DNA of 8,738 nt from Bacillota bacterium (lineage in GTDB: Bacteria > Bacillota > Bacilli > Alicyclobacillales > Alicyclobacillaceae), in contig JAKADF010000113.1 in NCBI GenBank assembly GCA_021820805.1, forward strand, positions 1 through 8,738. Direction: 5' to 3'. A program made the position numbers and the translations under genes. Positions within the stretch are counted from its first letter, which is position 1. Every line of letters starts with the position of its first letter. Of this stretch, positions 1 through 6,329 are shown piece by piece. The notes under the pieces are model-generated. The model searched no databases, was not told the DNA's origin, and worked only from the letters and a program-made list of their open reading frames with translations.

Positions 1-56
1 CCTGCCTTAAAATCGTCAATATCGAGCTTATGAATTTCCTTCTTGAAATTGTCCAC
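1..56 (-). CDS. Unrecognised protein, N-terminal fragment (cut by left window edge)
   Basis: An open frame begins with GTG at 56-54 and runs off the left edge; 18 complete codons are visible, reading MDNFKKEIHKLDIDDFKA. The start is supported by a purine-rich Shine-Dalgarno (AAAGGGGG) seven bases upstream. The visible peptide is charged and hydrophilic with no signal peptide or membrane segment. It follows the YjcZ-like gene by 44 bases in the same direction, so the two could share a transcript. I do not recognise the family and too little is visible to assign a function. The ribosome binding site lies inside a small hairpin (64-80). Confidence 0.5.
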   Translation of the reverse strand, partial: MDNFKKEIHKLDIDDFKA

Positions 57-63
57 TTGTACA

Positions 64-80
64 CCCCCTTTATAAGGGAG
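64..80 (-). promoter_or_regulatory. Hairpin covering the ribosome binding site of the left-edge gene
   Basis: Read on the minus strand, CTCCCTT, a three-base ATA loop and AAGGGGG form a seven-pair stem (one U-G pair). The 3' arm is the Shine-Dalgarno of the gene starting at 56. Folding would hide that site. This is seen in the sequence; a regulatory effect is inference. Confidence 0.35.
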
Positions 81-100
81 TTTTTAGGTCCGCAAGGCAA

Positions 101-202
101 TTAATAGGCACCACCGGCTGCCGGCACGAGTAATATAAACAGGACAAAAATAATGAGGAAAACTACCGCCCACTGTGTATACCCTCCGAGTGCTCCGTAC
201 AC
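101..202 (-). CDS. YjcZ-like tiny transmembrane protein (sporulation-associated family)
   Basis: A 33-residue protein starting with GTG at 202-200, six bases after a near-perfect AGGAGG. The sequence opens with a Gly/Tyr-rich stretch (MYGALGGYTQW), continues as one hydrophobic helix at about residues 12-27 (VVFLIIFVLFILLV), and ends in PAAGGAY. This is the layout of the tiny membrane proteins of Bacillus-type spore formers grouped with YjcZ (TIGR01732/PF09680-like), which are generally linked to sporulation but have no defined biochemical role. An ATG overlaps the GTG by one base but reads only 13 codons before a stop, so GTG in the other frame is the start. The protein should be a single-pass membrane peptide. 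The divergent neighbour is the plus-strand peptidoglycan-binding gene. Family call is by pattern; no database comparison was possible. Confidence 0.75.
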   Translation of the reverse strand: MYGALGGYTQWAVVFLIIFVLFILLVPAAGGAY

Positions 203-347
203 ATTATCCCTCCTCTTTTAATATGCTGTAGATCTATGAGACACGAACCCTGCCCGTAAAGGCCTATATCTTGTACCAATCACCCATGTTTTGACACGGA
301 GACTAAGGACAACACCTAAAGTTCAAAACTGCACCGACGATTTAGCT

Positions 348-376
348 TCACATTTAAGAAACGTCATTCATATTGT
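348..376 (+). promoter_or_regulatory. Possible sigma-E-like (sporulation) promoter
   Basis: TCACATT (348-354), a 14-base spacer and CATATTGT (369-376) resemble the Bacillus sigma-E pattern (KMATATT, 14-15 bases, CATACAMT) in 6 of 7 and most of the conserved -10 positions. It lies about 87 bases before the likely start of the peptidoglycan-binding gene. Short degenerate matches occur by chance, so this is weak. Confidence 0.22.
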
Positions 377-462
377 GCAGTAGAATCACGAATGGACAAA
401 CAGACTTAAAAACCCACTTAAAAACAAACAAAACATCCGTAAGGCAATATGAGGTGAGCATA

Positions 463-678
463 TTGTTACAAAGGGGCAGTGTGGGAAGCGAGGTAGTGGA
501 ACTACAGAAAAATTTAAATCAAATTCTCGGTATTCATTTAACCGTTGACGGAACATTTGGCCCAGCAACAAGGGCGGCTGTAAAAGCTTTTCAACAAATT
601 TCACATGTTTCAGTTGATGGAATCGTTGGAGAACAAACGATGAACTGCCTAAAAATCGCACTTAAGCAACCTCGTTGA
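463..678 (+). CDS. Stand-alone peptidoglycan-binding domain protein
   Basis: A 71-residue protein that is almost entirely one PG_binding_1 domain (PF01471 type): LQRGSVGSEVVELQKNL near the N-terminus, then VDGTFGPATRAAVKAFQ and VDGIVGEQTM. Such domains bind cell-wall peptidoglycan and are normally the wall-targeting end of amidases, cortex hydrolases or phage endolysins. No catalytic domain is attached. The upstream DNA in this frame has stops at 304 and 343, so no longer enzyme is hidden there. I choose TTG at 463 because GAGGTGA lies five bases upstream. The frame is open back to a TTG at 373, but that start lacks a Shine-Dalgarno and would add a low-complexity Thr/Lys-rich leader. There is no signal peptide. 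The holin gene follows after 26 bases, suggesting one transcript and a lysis-type partnership. Confidence 0.85.
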   Translation: MLQRGSVGSEVVELQKNLNQILGIHLTVDGTFGPATRAAVKAFQQISHVSVDGIVGEQTMNCLKIALKQPR

Positions 679-704
679 ACCTTTGATTAGGGAGTGATAA
701 CAAC

Positions 705-1133
705 ATGACTTCATTGGAACTCCAAATCCTGCAAAGTGTTCTTAGTTTACTCGTTGTTATCGTAGGAGCAATCATTAGTGCATTTGCTCCAAAATTAAAA
801 TCAACAATTGATGCTCATCTGGGTGTTCGGCAAGCTGTTATCGCAAACCATGTAATTGACGGCCTTTCCAGCATCGCAGAAGCAGTTGTGCAAGATTTTA
901 ACCAACGCGTCGTTTCAGACGCGAAAAAAAATGGAGTCTTCACCCCAGAGCTAGCAAAAAGCGTCAAAGAAGACGCAATAAAAGCTGTCACAGCCCAGGG
1001 CTCTTCTCTCATTTCACTCGCCGAAGCTACACTAGGCGACACAACCAGTCTCATCAGTACTCTAATCGAACAAGCTGTAGCAAAAAACCATATCGATACG
1101 AAGCAACAAAGCGGCGGATCGACAAACAATTAA
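705..1133 (+). CDS. Phage-like holin, LLH family
   Basis: A 142-residue protein with one hydrophobic segment at about residues 8-28 (LQSVLSLLVVIVGAIISAFA), followed by a long, mostly helical, soluble part (residues 30-130) and a polar Gly/Ser/Asn tail. This matches the LLH holin family of Gram-positive phages (PF09682 type) in length and layout: a short N-terminal membrane anchor and a VKEDAIKAV-like helical stretch. Holins form membrane lesions that release a lytic enzyme or collapse membrane potential. The ATG at 705 has GGGAGTGA upstream at proper distance. It sits 26 bases after the peptidoglycan-binding gene. No endolysin, tail or other phage gene is visible, so this may be a prophage remnant or a domesticated module. 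Family assignment is from pattern, moderately sure. Confidence 0.75.
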   Translation: MTSLELQILQSVLSLLVVIVGAIISAFAPKLKSTIDAHLGVRQAVIANHVIDGLSSIAEAVVQDFNQRVVSDAKKNGVFTPELAKSVKEDAIKAVTAQGSSLISLAEATLGDTTSLISTLIEQAVAKNHIDTKQQSGGSTNN

Positions 1134-1282
1134 CAGGCCAAAGCAGAGATCAGCAAATAGCAGCAGAAGAGGCGAAAGAAGCAGAGAGCCAGAAACTTTC
1201 GTGCGGAGCGCATTCAGTTTAAGCGAATGCCTCAAAACTGCTCGACGAACCAAAGCTTACAAAAATTAAAACATAACAGTTA

Positions 1283-1311
1283 AACCCAGCTGCCAATAGG
1301 CAAGCTGGGTT
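1283..1311 (-). terminator. Hairpin terminator between converging holin and pntB genes
   Basis: AACCCAGCT-GCC, an AATA loop and GGC-A-AGCTGGGTT form a 12-pair stem with one bulged A. On the minus strand, about 40 bases past the pntB stop, the stem is followed by an interrupted T-rich stretch (TTTAACTGTTATGTTTT). On the plus strand no T-run follows, so it mainly serves pntB, though the stem could also slow transcription coming from the holin gene. Confidence 0.65.
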
Positions 1312-1352
1312 CATAATTGACTCCTTCTCTATCCGTCAAACACTTCTATACA

Positions 1353-2747
1353 TCATACATCGTCAAGCGCTCGCAAGAGTTGACTTAACGATGCTTTTGC
1401 ATCCCCAAATAACATGCTAGTTTTGGGATTTGTATACAGTGGATTATCCACACCCGCAAAGCCAGGACTCATACTGCGTTTTAAAACGATAACTCGTTGT
1501 GCTTGGTCTACGTTCAAAATCGGCATTCCGTATAAAGGACTAGACGGTTCATTACGTGCTGCGGGATTCGTTACATCGTTCGCCCCAATGACGAGTACCA
1601 CATCCGTCTGCGGAAACTCAGGATTAATGGCATCCATTTCGTACAACTTGTCGTATGGAACATTTGCCTCTGCTAAAAGAACATTCATGTGTCCAGGCAT
1701 TCGACCTGCTACTGGATGAATACCAAACAAGATGTCGACACCTTTCGGGGTCAGCTTATCTACCAACTGCCTGACTTCTTGCTGCGCACGCGCAACTGCA
1801 AGCCCGTATCCTGGGACAATAACGACTCGTCTTGCGTAAGTCAGCAGCATTGCCACATCTTCAACACTTGCAGACTGGACGACACCATCTGATGTTGCAG
1901 CAACTTCACTAAGCGCCACTTGCCCAAAAGCCCCGAAAAATATATTCGAAATCGGTCGATTCATAGCTTTGCTCATAAGTTCTGTTAATATAGTTCCTGA
2001 CGCTCCAACTAAAGCGCCTGCAATAATGAGCACGTTGCTGCTCAAAAGAAAACCTGTCGCTGCTGCGGCAAGTCCTGTAAATGCATTAAGCAGAGAGATA
2101 ACAACAGGCATATCCGCTCCGCCAATCGGCAGCGTTACTAAGATGCCAAGTGCGAGAGCGAGCAATACAAATGGCAGGAAAATTAGTGCAGTGCCATTTG
2201 GCCCGCTGACCATTAAGGAGATAGCTAGAATTATTGCTATAACAAACAGAATTCCATTCAAAAGTTTCTGGCCTGTGTAAACAAGCGGCCTACCGCTAAT
2301 CCACTCCTGAAGCTTGAGGAAGGCAATTGCGCTGCCTGTAAAACTAATAGAACCTATAAGAATGCTAAACAGTGAAGAGATAGAAGTTGTTACCGTAAAC
2401 GATCCGCCCGCCGACGCCGTACGGATCCACTCACCAATTGCAACAAGCGCCGCTGCGCCTCCGCCCATTCCGTTGAAAATTGCGACCATTTGCGGCATTG
2501 CGGTCATTCTGACTTTATAGGCTGAAACTGTTCCAACTAACACCCCGAGAAGCACCGCGAGCCCAACCACGACAAATGAAAAATGGTGGTGTGTAACGAG
2601 TACTGTAACTAGCGCAATGGCCATACCAACTGCTGATAATAGATTTCCTGATCTGGCAGTAGCCGGAGACCGCAACCGCATAACACCGAGAATGAAAAAT
2701 ATAGAAGTCAATAAATATGCAATCTGAGTGGCACTACTCAATGTCAT
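1353..2747 (-). CDS. pntB: NAD(P) transhydrogenase subunit beta
   Basis: A 464-residue membrane protein, the usual size for PntB (about 460). It carries part of the proton channel and the NADP(H)-binding domain III of the enzyme that couples hydride transfer from NADH to NADP+ with proton entry across the cytoplasmic membrane. The first 280 residues form many hydrophobic helices. The C-terminal 180 residues show family hallmarks: GYGLAVARAQ, HPVAGRMPGHMNVLLAEA, VIGANDVTNPAA, PLYGMPIL, KRSMSPGFAG and MLFGDAK. Start choice is open: ATG at 2747 is used here, GTG at 2750 directly precedes it, and TTG at 2741 has better spacing (eight bases) from GGAG. It follows pntAB by eight bases or so as the last gene of pntAA-pntAB-pntB. 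The loop/helix aligned with the E. coli channel His91 reads AIFNGMGGG, with Asn in place of His. Confidence 0.96.
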   Translation of the reverse strand: MTLSSATQIAYLLTSIFFILGVMRLRSPATARSGNLLSAVGMAIALVTVLVTHHHFSFVVVGLAVLLGVLVGTVSAYKVRMTAMPQMVAIFNGMGGGAAALVAIGEWIRTASAGGSFTVTTSISSLFSILIGSISFTGSAIAFLKLQEWISGRPLVYTGQKLLNGILFVIAIILAISLMVSGPNGTALIFLPFVLLALALGILVTLPIGGADMPVVISLLNAFTGLAAAATGFLLSSNVLIIAGALVGASGTILTELMSKAMNRPISNIFFGAFGQVALSEVAATSDGVVQSASVEDVAMLLTYARRVVIVPGYGLAVARAQQEVRQLVDKLTPKGVDILFGIHPVAGRMPGHMNVLLAEANVPYDKLYEMDAINPEFPQTDVVLVIGANDVTNPAARNEPSSPLYGMPILNVDQAQRVIVLKRSMSPGFAGVDNPLYTNPKTSMLFGDAKASLSQLLRALDDV

Positions 2748-2755
2748 CACTCCAC

Positions 2756-3040
2756 TTACCGTTTGGTGTGAAACATTCCAAGGATTCGGTCAGTTACTAC
2801 GAATCCACCCACAACGTTCAAAGTTGCCAAAAAGACAGCCAAAAAGCTGACTACATCAGCCAACGTTCCTTGCACCGAGGAGGCAAGTGTAAAAGCGCCA
2901 ACCAAAATGATGCCATGAATTGCGTTTGTCGCAGACATCAGCGGCGTATGCAAAACGGAAGGCACCTTAGAAATGAGCTGAAAGCCTACAAAAACAGCCA
3001 GCACAAAAATGTACAGTTCAACAAGTAGAGAAGTTGGCAT
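2756..3040 (-). CDS. pntAB: NAD(P) transhydrogenase alpha-2 subunit (membrane part)
   Basis: A 94-residue integral membrane protein matching the C-terminal membrane portion of one-piece alpha subunits such as E. coli PntA. Three hydrophobic helices are visible, with the conserved signature VPSVLHTPLMSATNAIHGII around residues 26-45 and NVVGGFVVTDRILGMF near the C-terminus. It forms the proton-translocating membrane domain together with PntB. The ATG at 3040 lies four bases after the pntAA stop and has AAAGGGG eight bases upstream. A longer reading from TTG at 3064 overlaps pntAA and lacks a better site, so I reject it. The split of alpha into PntAA and PntAB is the common arrangement in many Bacilli and other bacteria. 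Confidence 0.95.
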   Translation of the reverse strand: MPTSLLVELYIFVLAVFVGFQLISKVPSVLHTPLMSATNAIHGIILVGAFTLASSVQGTLADVVSFLAVFLATLNVVGGFVVTDRILGMFHTKR

Positions 3041-3044
3041 CACA

Positions 3045-4223
3045 TCAACCCCTTTCCGCTGCAACGGCCATGCGTTTTTTCAATGCTTCGCCTACAATTT
3101 CTCCATTATGAATCAGGCAAGTGCGCTTCATGATTTCATCGGACAAATCTACATTCGTCAAACGCGATTCATCAGAAACAGACAGCCCGAGAGTCAGTGC
3201 ATGTTGGAAGAATGTTATGAGATTACGTGCATAAAGCTGACTTGCATGCAGCGGCAACTGTGAAGGAACATTAAAAGGAGCTGCAATTGTAACTTCATGA
3301 GCCACAATCGTCTGACCAGGTTGGCTCAGTTCGCAATTACCCCCAGATTCACCAGCCAAATCTACAATAACTGACCCAGGGCGCATACTCTCCACCATAT
3401 CCCGTGTGACCAACACCGGCGCACTCTTACCTGGGATAAGTGCTGTAGTAATCACAACATCTGCTCCAGCCACTGGTCCTCTTAGCGCATCCAATTCTCG
3501 ACTATGCAAATCATCTGAAAGCGCAGTTGCGTACCCATCCTTCGTCTGCTCAGATTTCACATCCAAGGTTAAAAAGCTCGCACCCAGGCTTTCCACTTGT
3601 TCTCGCACAACGGGTCTTGTATCAAAAGCTTGCACAATCGCGCCAAGCCGATGAGCAGTAGCTATAGCTTGGAGTCCAGCAACACCAGCGCCCAGCACCA
3701 GAACTTTTGCAGGAGGAATTGTTCCAGCTGCTGTCATAAGGAGCGGGAAAAACTTGCCCAAGCGTTCTGCGGCAATGAGTACCGCACGGTACCCAGAAAT
3801 GGTACTCATTGAGGAAAGTACATCCATGCTTTGCGCCCTGCTAATACGGGGAATGGAATCCATGCTGAAAATTGTTACACCTCTGGCTGCAAGGGATTCA
3901 AAATAGTGGACGCTTTCTGTAAGAGGCTGAAACAAGGCAATTACAATCGTTCCCGGCCGTAAAGAGGCTTGATCTTCGGAGCTATTCAGGCTTTGAGCCT
4001 GCACCAGGAAGAGGACATCTGCACTACATAAAATGCTTAGTGCATCTTGTTTAATCTCCGCTCCAGCTGCCTGATAATCTTCATCACGCAGCAGTGCACG
4101 TTCACCTGCACCACTCTGGACCAAAACGGAGTGCCCGGCCTTCACAAGCCGGCTAACGGCATCGGGAACAAGAGCAACTCTACACTCTCCCTCTACCTTT
4201 TCACGTAATACACCTAATATCAT
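3045..4223 (-). CDS. pntAA: NAD(P) transhydrogenase alpha-1 subunit (NAD(H)-binding)
   Basis: A 392-residue soluble protein related to alanine dehydrogenase, forming the NAD(H)-binding domain I at the cytoplasmic face of transhydrogenase. Hallmarks in order: REKVEGECRVALVP at residues 7-20, RAQSMDVLSS at 129-138, the Rossmann glycine motif GAGVAGLQA at 178-186, and DTRPVVREQVESLGA at 201-215. Length matches stand-alone PntAA; the membrane part is encoded next as pntAB. Alanine dehydrogenase is the main alternative, but the RAQSMD motif and the pntAB-pntB context decide for PntAA. ATG at 4223 is the first in frame; the ribosome site is modest (GGGATGTGAG). First gene of the operon; an FNR-like palindrome lies about 90 bases upstream. 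Confidence 0.96.
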   Translation of the reverse strand: MILGVLREKVEGECRVALVPDAVSRLVKAGHSVLVQSGAGERALLRDEDYQAAGAEIKQDALSILCSADVLFLVQAQSLNSSEDQASLRPGTIVIALFQPLTESVHYFESLAARGVTIFSMDSIPRISRAQSMDVLSSMSTISGYRAVLIAAERLGKFFPLLMTAAGTIPPAKVLVLGAGVAGLQAIATAHRLGAIVQAFDTRPVVREQVESLGASFLTLDVKSEQTKDGYATALSDDLHSRELDALRGPVAGADVVITTALIPGKSAPVLVTRDMVESMRPGSVIVDLAGESGGNCELSQPGQTIVAHEVTIAAPFNVPSQLPLHASQLYARNLITFFQHALTLGLSVSDESRLTNVDLSDEIMKRTCLIHNGEIVGEALKKRMAVAAERG

Positions 4224-4308
4224 TTATACTCACATCCCTGTGATGAAAGGTTGGAATTATTTTTCACGAGAGATCGCCTTCATTGTTAACCACGGTGTAT
4301 TAACTGTA

Positions 4309-4324
4309 ATTGATTTAAATCAAT
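4309..4324. promoter_or_regulatory. Perfect 16-bp palindrome upstream of pntAA (FNR-like operator candidate)
   Basis: ATTGATTTAAATCAAT is an exact palindrome. Its core TTGAT-TTAA-ATCAA equals the E. coli FNR consensus TTGAT-N4-ATCAA. It is centred about 93 bases before the pntAA start in a region otherwise free of genes. Crp/Fnr-family binding is an inference from the pattern; Bacillus subtilis Fnr itself prefers TGTGA-N6-TCACA, so another family member or another regulator may be involved. AT-rich palindromes can also arise by chance. Confidence 0.4.
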
Positions 4325-4345
4325 GAGATGTGGTCAGGAAAGCCC

Positions 4346-4367
4346 TCATTTGAGGGAGCTCAAATGA
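4346..4367. repeat. Perfect 9-bp inverted repeat with 4-base loop
   Basis: TCATTTGAG, loop GGAG, CTCAAATGA. It could be a hairpin in a transcript from prfC toward pntAA, or an operator. On the minus strand only GGGCTTTCC follows, so it is a poor intrinsic terminator. An overlapping alternative stem (CCCTC-ATTT-GAGGG) shares its left arm. Confidence 0.5.
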
Positions 4368-4463
4368 AACGTGCATGCGGGGTTTTATGTCAGTTTTGCA
4401 CCACGGGGGCATGGGATGGCAGAGGACGGCTTTGATGGGGCTTAGGGGAGGATAGGATGATTA

Positions 4464-4544
4464 TTAGCTGCCAAAAGGGGCCCTATCACTTTGCGGTGGG
4501 CCCGCCTGGCTGGGGCTTAGCTGCCAAAAGGGGCCCTATCACTT
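4464..4544. repeat. Two 28-bp identical direct repeats, 53 bp apart
   Basis: Copy one is 4464-4491 and copy two 4517-4544; both run from TTAGCTGCC to CTATCACTT without a mismatch. Similarity continues less exactly to the right of each (TGCGGTGGGCCCGCCT against GTGGTGGCATCGCCT). Each contains the self-complementary GGGGCCC. Copy one can fold GGGCCC at 4478-4483 onto GGGCCC at 4498-4503, with CAC/GTG pairing inside. Two copies with a 25-base spacer do not make a CRISPR array. Confidence 0.8.
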
Positions 4545-4620
4545 GTGGTGGCATCGCCTTGCCCAACGAGGTTTAGCTATCATAGTCCCAGCTCACGCCA
4601 CACGCCCGCGCTGCCCTAAC

Positions 4621-4646
4621 TCAAATCTTCAAATCTTCAAATCTTC
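4621..4646. repeat. Triple 8-bp tandem repeat (TCAAATCT)
   Basis: Three exact units of TCAAATCT followed by the first two bases of a fourth, seven bases past the prfC stop. Probably a slippage-type microrepeat; no function is evident. Confidence 0.85.
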
Positions 4647-4652
4647 CCTACA

Positions 4653-6245
4653 CTACACACCATAAGAAATCGAAAGCAACTGTACTCCTGGGTTCTTATC
4701 GATGACCCAGCGGATGGAAAATTCGTCTTGGAAAAGCATGACCAATCGGTCGTCCTTGTCTTTAACGATGATATTGGAATATCGGTCATAGTTGAGATTT
4801 CCGATATCCTCTGACCACTCAATCCATCGTGCGTGTGAATATGGTAAGTTGACGAGTTCTACCTCTGCCCCGTATTCGGATCTCATGCGATATTGGAAGA
4901 CTTCAAACTGAAGTTGTCCAACTGCGCCGAGCAACATGTCCTCAGTTCGATTAAACTGCCGGAACACCTGAATTGCTCCTTCTTCTGACAACTGTTCGAG
5001 TCCCTTGTGAAACTGCTTGTACTTAAGTGTGCTTTTTACGTAAACGCGGGCAAAATGCTCAGGTGAGAATTGCGGTAATCTTTCAAAATGGAACGATCCC
5101 GATTCACATATGGTATCACCAATACGAAATTGTCCTGGATCGAAAATGCCGATAATGTCACCAGGGTATGCTTCATCGATGATTTCACGTCCTTGTCCGA
5201 AGAACTGCTGAGGTTGGGATAGATTAATTTTTTTACCTGTACGAACATGGTTCACATTCATGCCACGTTTAAATTCACCGGAGCAGATGCGGATAAATGC
5301 CACCCTGTCGCGGTGAGCAGGATTCATGTTCGCTTGAATTTTGAACACGAATCCCGAAAACGAATCATCCGTTGGCAAAACAACCCCCTGGTCAGTTTTG
5401 CGTGAGCCAGGCGCTGGTGCGAGTTCAATAAATTGATTTAAGAAAGTCTCAACGCCAAAGTTTGCGATGGCGCTGCCGAAGAAGACGGGCGTAAGCTTGC
5501 CTTTGGCGACGAGTTCAGAATCAAACGGATCCCCTGCAATATCTAAAAGCATTACTTCTTCCTTGAGCCGTTCGTGTAATTCTGGACCTAGGACTTCTTT
5601 GAGAGCGGGAGCGTCAATATTGTCTGCTTGGATATTAACTGTATCCTCACTGCGATCAGTAAAGCGTTCAAAAAGAGCATCCGCACGGTTGTAAATACCT
5701 CGGAAATCAGAACCCATACCAATTGGCCAATTCATCGGACACGACCTGATGCCAAGAACGGCTTCAATTTCTTCGAGCAATGCGAGCGGATCTTTCCCTT
5801 GTCGGTCAAGTTTATTAATAAATGTAAAAATAGGAATCCCGCGCATTCTGCATACTTCAAATAATTTAATAGTCTGAGGTTCTACCCCTTTTGCTGCGTC
5901 AATCAGCATAACAGCGCTGTCTGCTGCTGTCAGGGTACGATACGTGTCTTCACTGAAGTCCTCGTGACCTGGTGTATCAAGGATATTAATCCGTCGTTTT
6001 TTCCATGAAAATTGTAAAACTGTTGATGTAACAGAGATTCCTCTCTGCTTTTCAATCTCCATCCAATCGGACGTTGCATGGCGTCTTGCCTTCTTGCCTT
6101 TAACCGCACCCGCTTCGCGAATAGCTCCACCGAACAAAAGCAGCTTTTCAGTTAATGTTGTTTTCCCGGCGTCTGGATGCGAAATAATTGCGAACGTACG
6201 ACGTTCCTCATGTGTTCCTTGTTGCTTTTCGTGTTCTGTCGACAC
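4653..6245 (-). CDS. prfC: Peptide chain release factor 3 (RF3), translational GTPase
   Basis: A 530-residue protein, equal in size to E. coli RF3 (529). RF3 is the GTPase that removes RF1/RF2 from the ribosome after termination and helps post-translocation quality control. G-domain motifs: P-loop SHPDAGKTT at residues 22-30, RGIS at 68-71, DTPGHEDFSEDTYRTL from 90, NKLDRQGKDP from 144, and GSAIANFGVETFLNQF as the G5 region. Downstream are the domain II beta-barrel and an RF3 C-terminal domain with GAVGQLQFEVFQYRM. DFSEDTYRTL and the missing EF-G domain IV separate it from EF-G, TypA and LepA. GTG at 6245 is preceded by AGGAG eight bases away. It is transcribed in the same direction as the DAHP synthase gene but separated by 186 bases containing structured, T-tracted DNA, so it probably has its own promoter, possibly with a TATACG-like -10 near 6270. 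Confidence 0.97.
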   Translation of the reverse strand: MSTEHEKQQGTHEERRTFAIISHPDAGKTTLTEKLLLFGGAIREAGAVKGKKARRHATSDWMEIEKQRGISVTSTVLQFSWKKRRINILDTPGHEDFSEDTYRTLTAADSAVMLIDAAKGVEPQTIKLFEVCRMRGIPIFTFINKLDRQGKDPLALLEEIEAVLGIRSCPMNWPIGMGSDFRGIYNRADALFERFTDRSEDTVNIQADNIDAPALKEVLGPELHERLKEEVMLLDIAGDPFDSELVAKGKLTPVFFGSAIANFGVETFLNQFIELAPAPGSRKTDQGVVLPTDDSFSGFVFKIQANMNPAHRDRVAFIRICSGEFKRGMNVNHVRTGKKINLSQPQQFFGQGREIIDEAYPGDIIGIFDPGQFRIGDTICESGSFHFERLPQFSPEHFARVYVKSTLKYKQFHKGLEQLSEEGAIQVFRQFNRTEDMLLGAVGQLQFEVFQYRMRSEYGAEVELVNLPYSHARWIEWSEDIGNLNYDRYSNIIVKDKDDRLVMLFQDEFSIRWVIDKNPGVQLLSISYGV

Positions 6246-6329
6246 TTATTACACTCCTGTATTCGTATAATCTCACCTCATGAGTGTACCATGTGTCGGC
6301 AATTGCATGCTCGATCTGGCAACAGAAAC

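Larger units (their letters stand above)
4325..4652. other. Gene-free, repeat-rich intergenic region between prfC and pntAA
   Basis: No credible gene is seen on either strand. From about 4370 to 4560 the plus strand is visibly G-rich, unlike the flanking genes. It contains a 9-bp inverted repeat, two long direct repeats and a triple 8-bp repeat, listed separately. The phrase GGCTTAG or a close variant recurs ahead of and between the direct repeats (4440-4446, 4515-4520), suggesting a degraded repeat array. No convincing prfC terminator with a T-run is visible near the prfC stop. Confidence 0.6.

Noticed and set aside
64..85. Plus-strand intrinsic terminator (stem plus TTTTT)
   Set aside because: No plus-strand gene lies upstream in the window; the minus-strand ribosome-site hairpin explains the same bases.
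291..320. TTGACA as a -35 box for the holin module
   Set aside because: The -35 is perfect but only CCTAAA or similar lies at the right distance, a poor -10; kept only as an alternative.
373..462. Longer start (TTG 373) for the peptidoglycan-binding protein
   Set aside because: No Shine-Dalgarno, low-complexity leader, and a good site directly before TTG 463.
1062..1253. 63-codon minus-strand frame beyond pntB
   Set aside because: It overlaps the holin gene in antisense, has no ribosome site and no recognisable pattern.
3045..4223. Alanine dehydrogenase
   Set aside because: Related fold, but RAQSMD, DTRPVVREQVESLGA and the pntAB-pntB operon identify transhydrogenase alpha-1.
4464..4544. 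CRISPR array
   Set aside because: Only two repeats, the similarity extends into the 25-base spacer, and there are no cas genes nearby.
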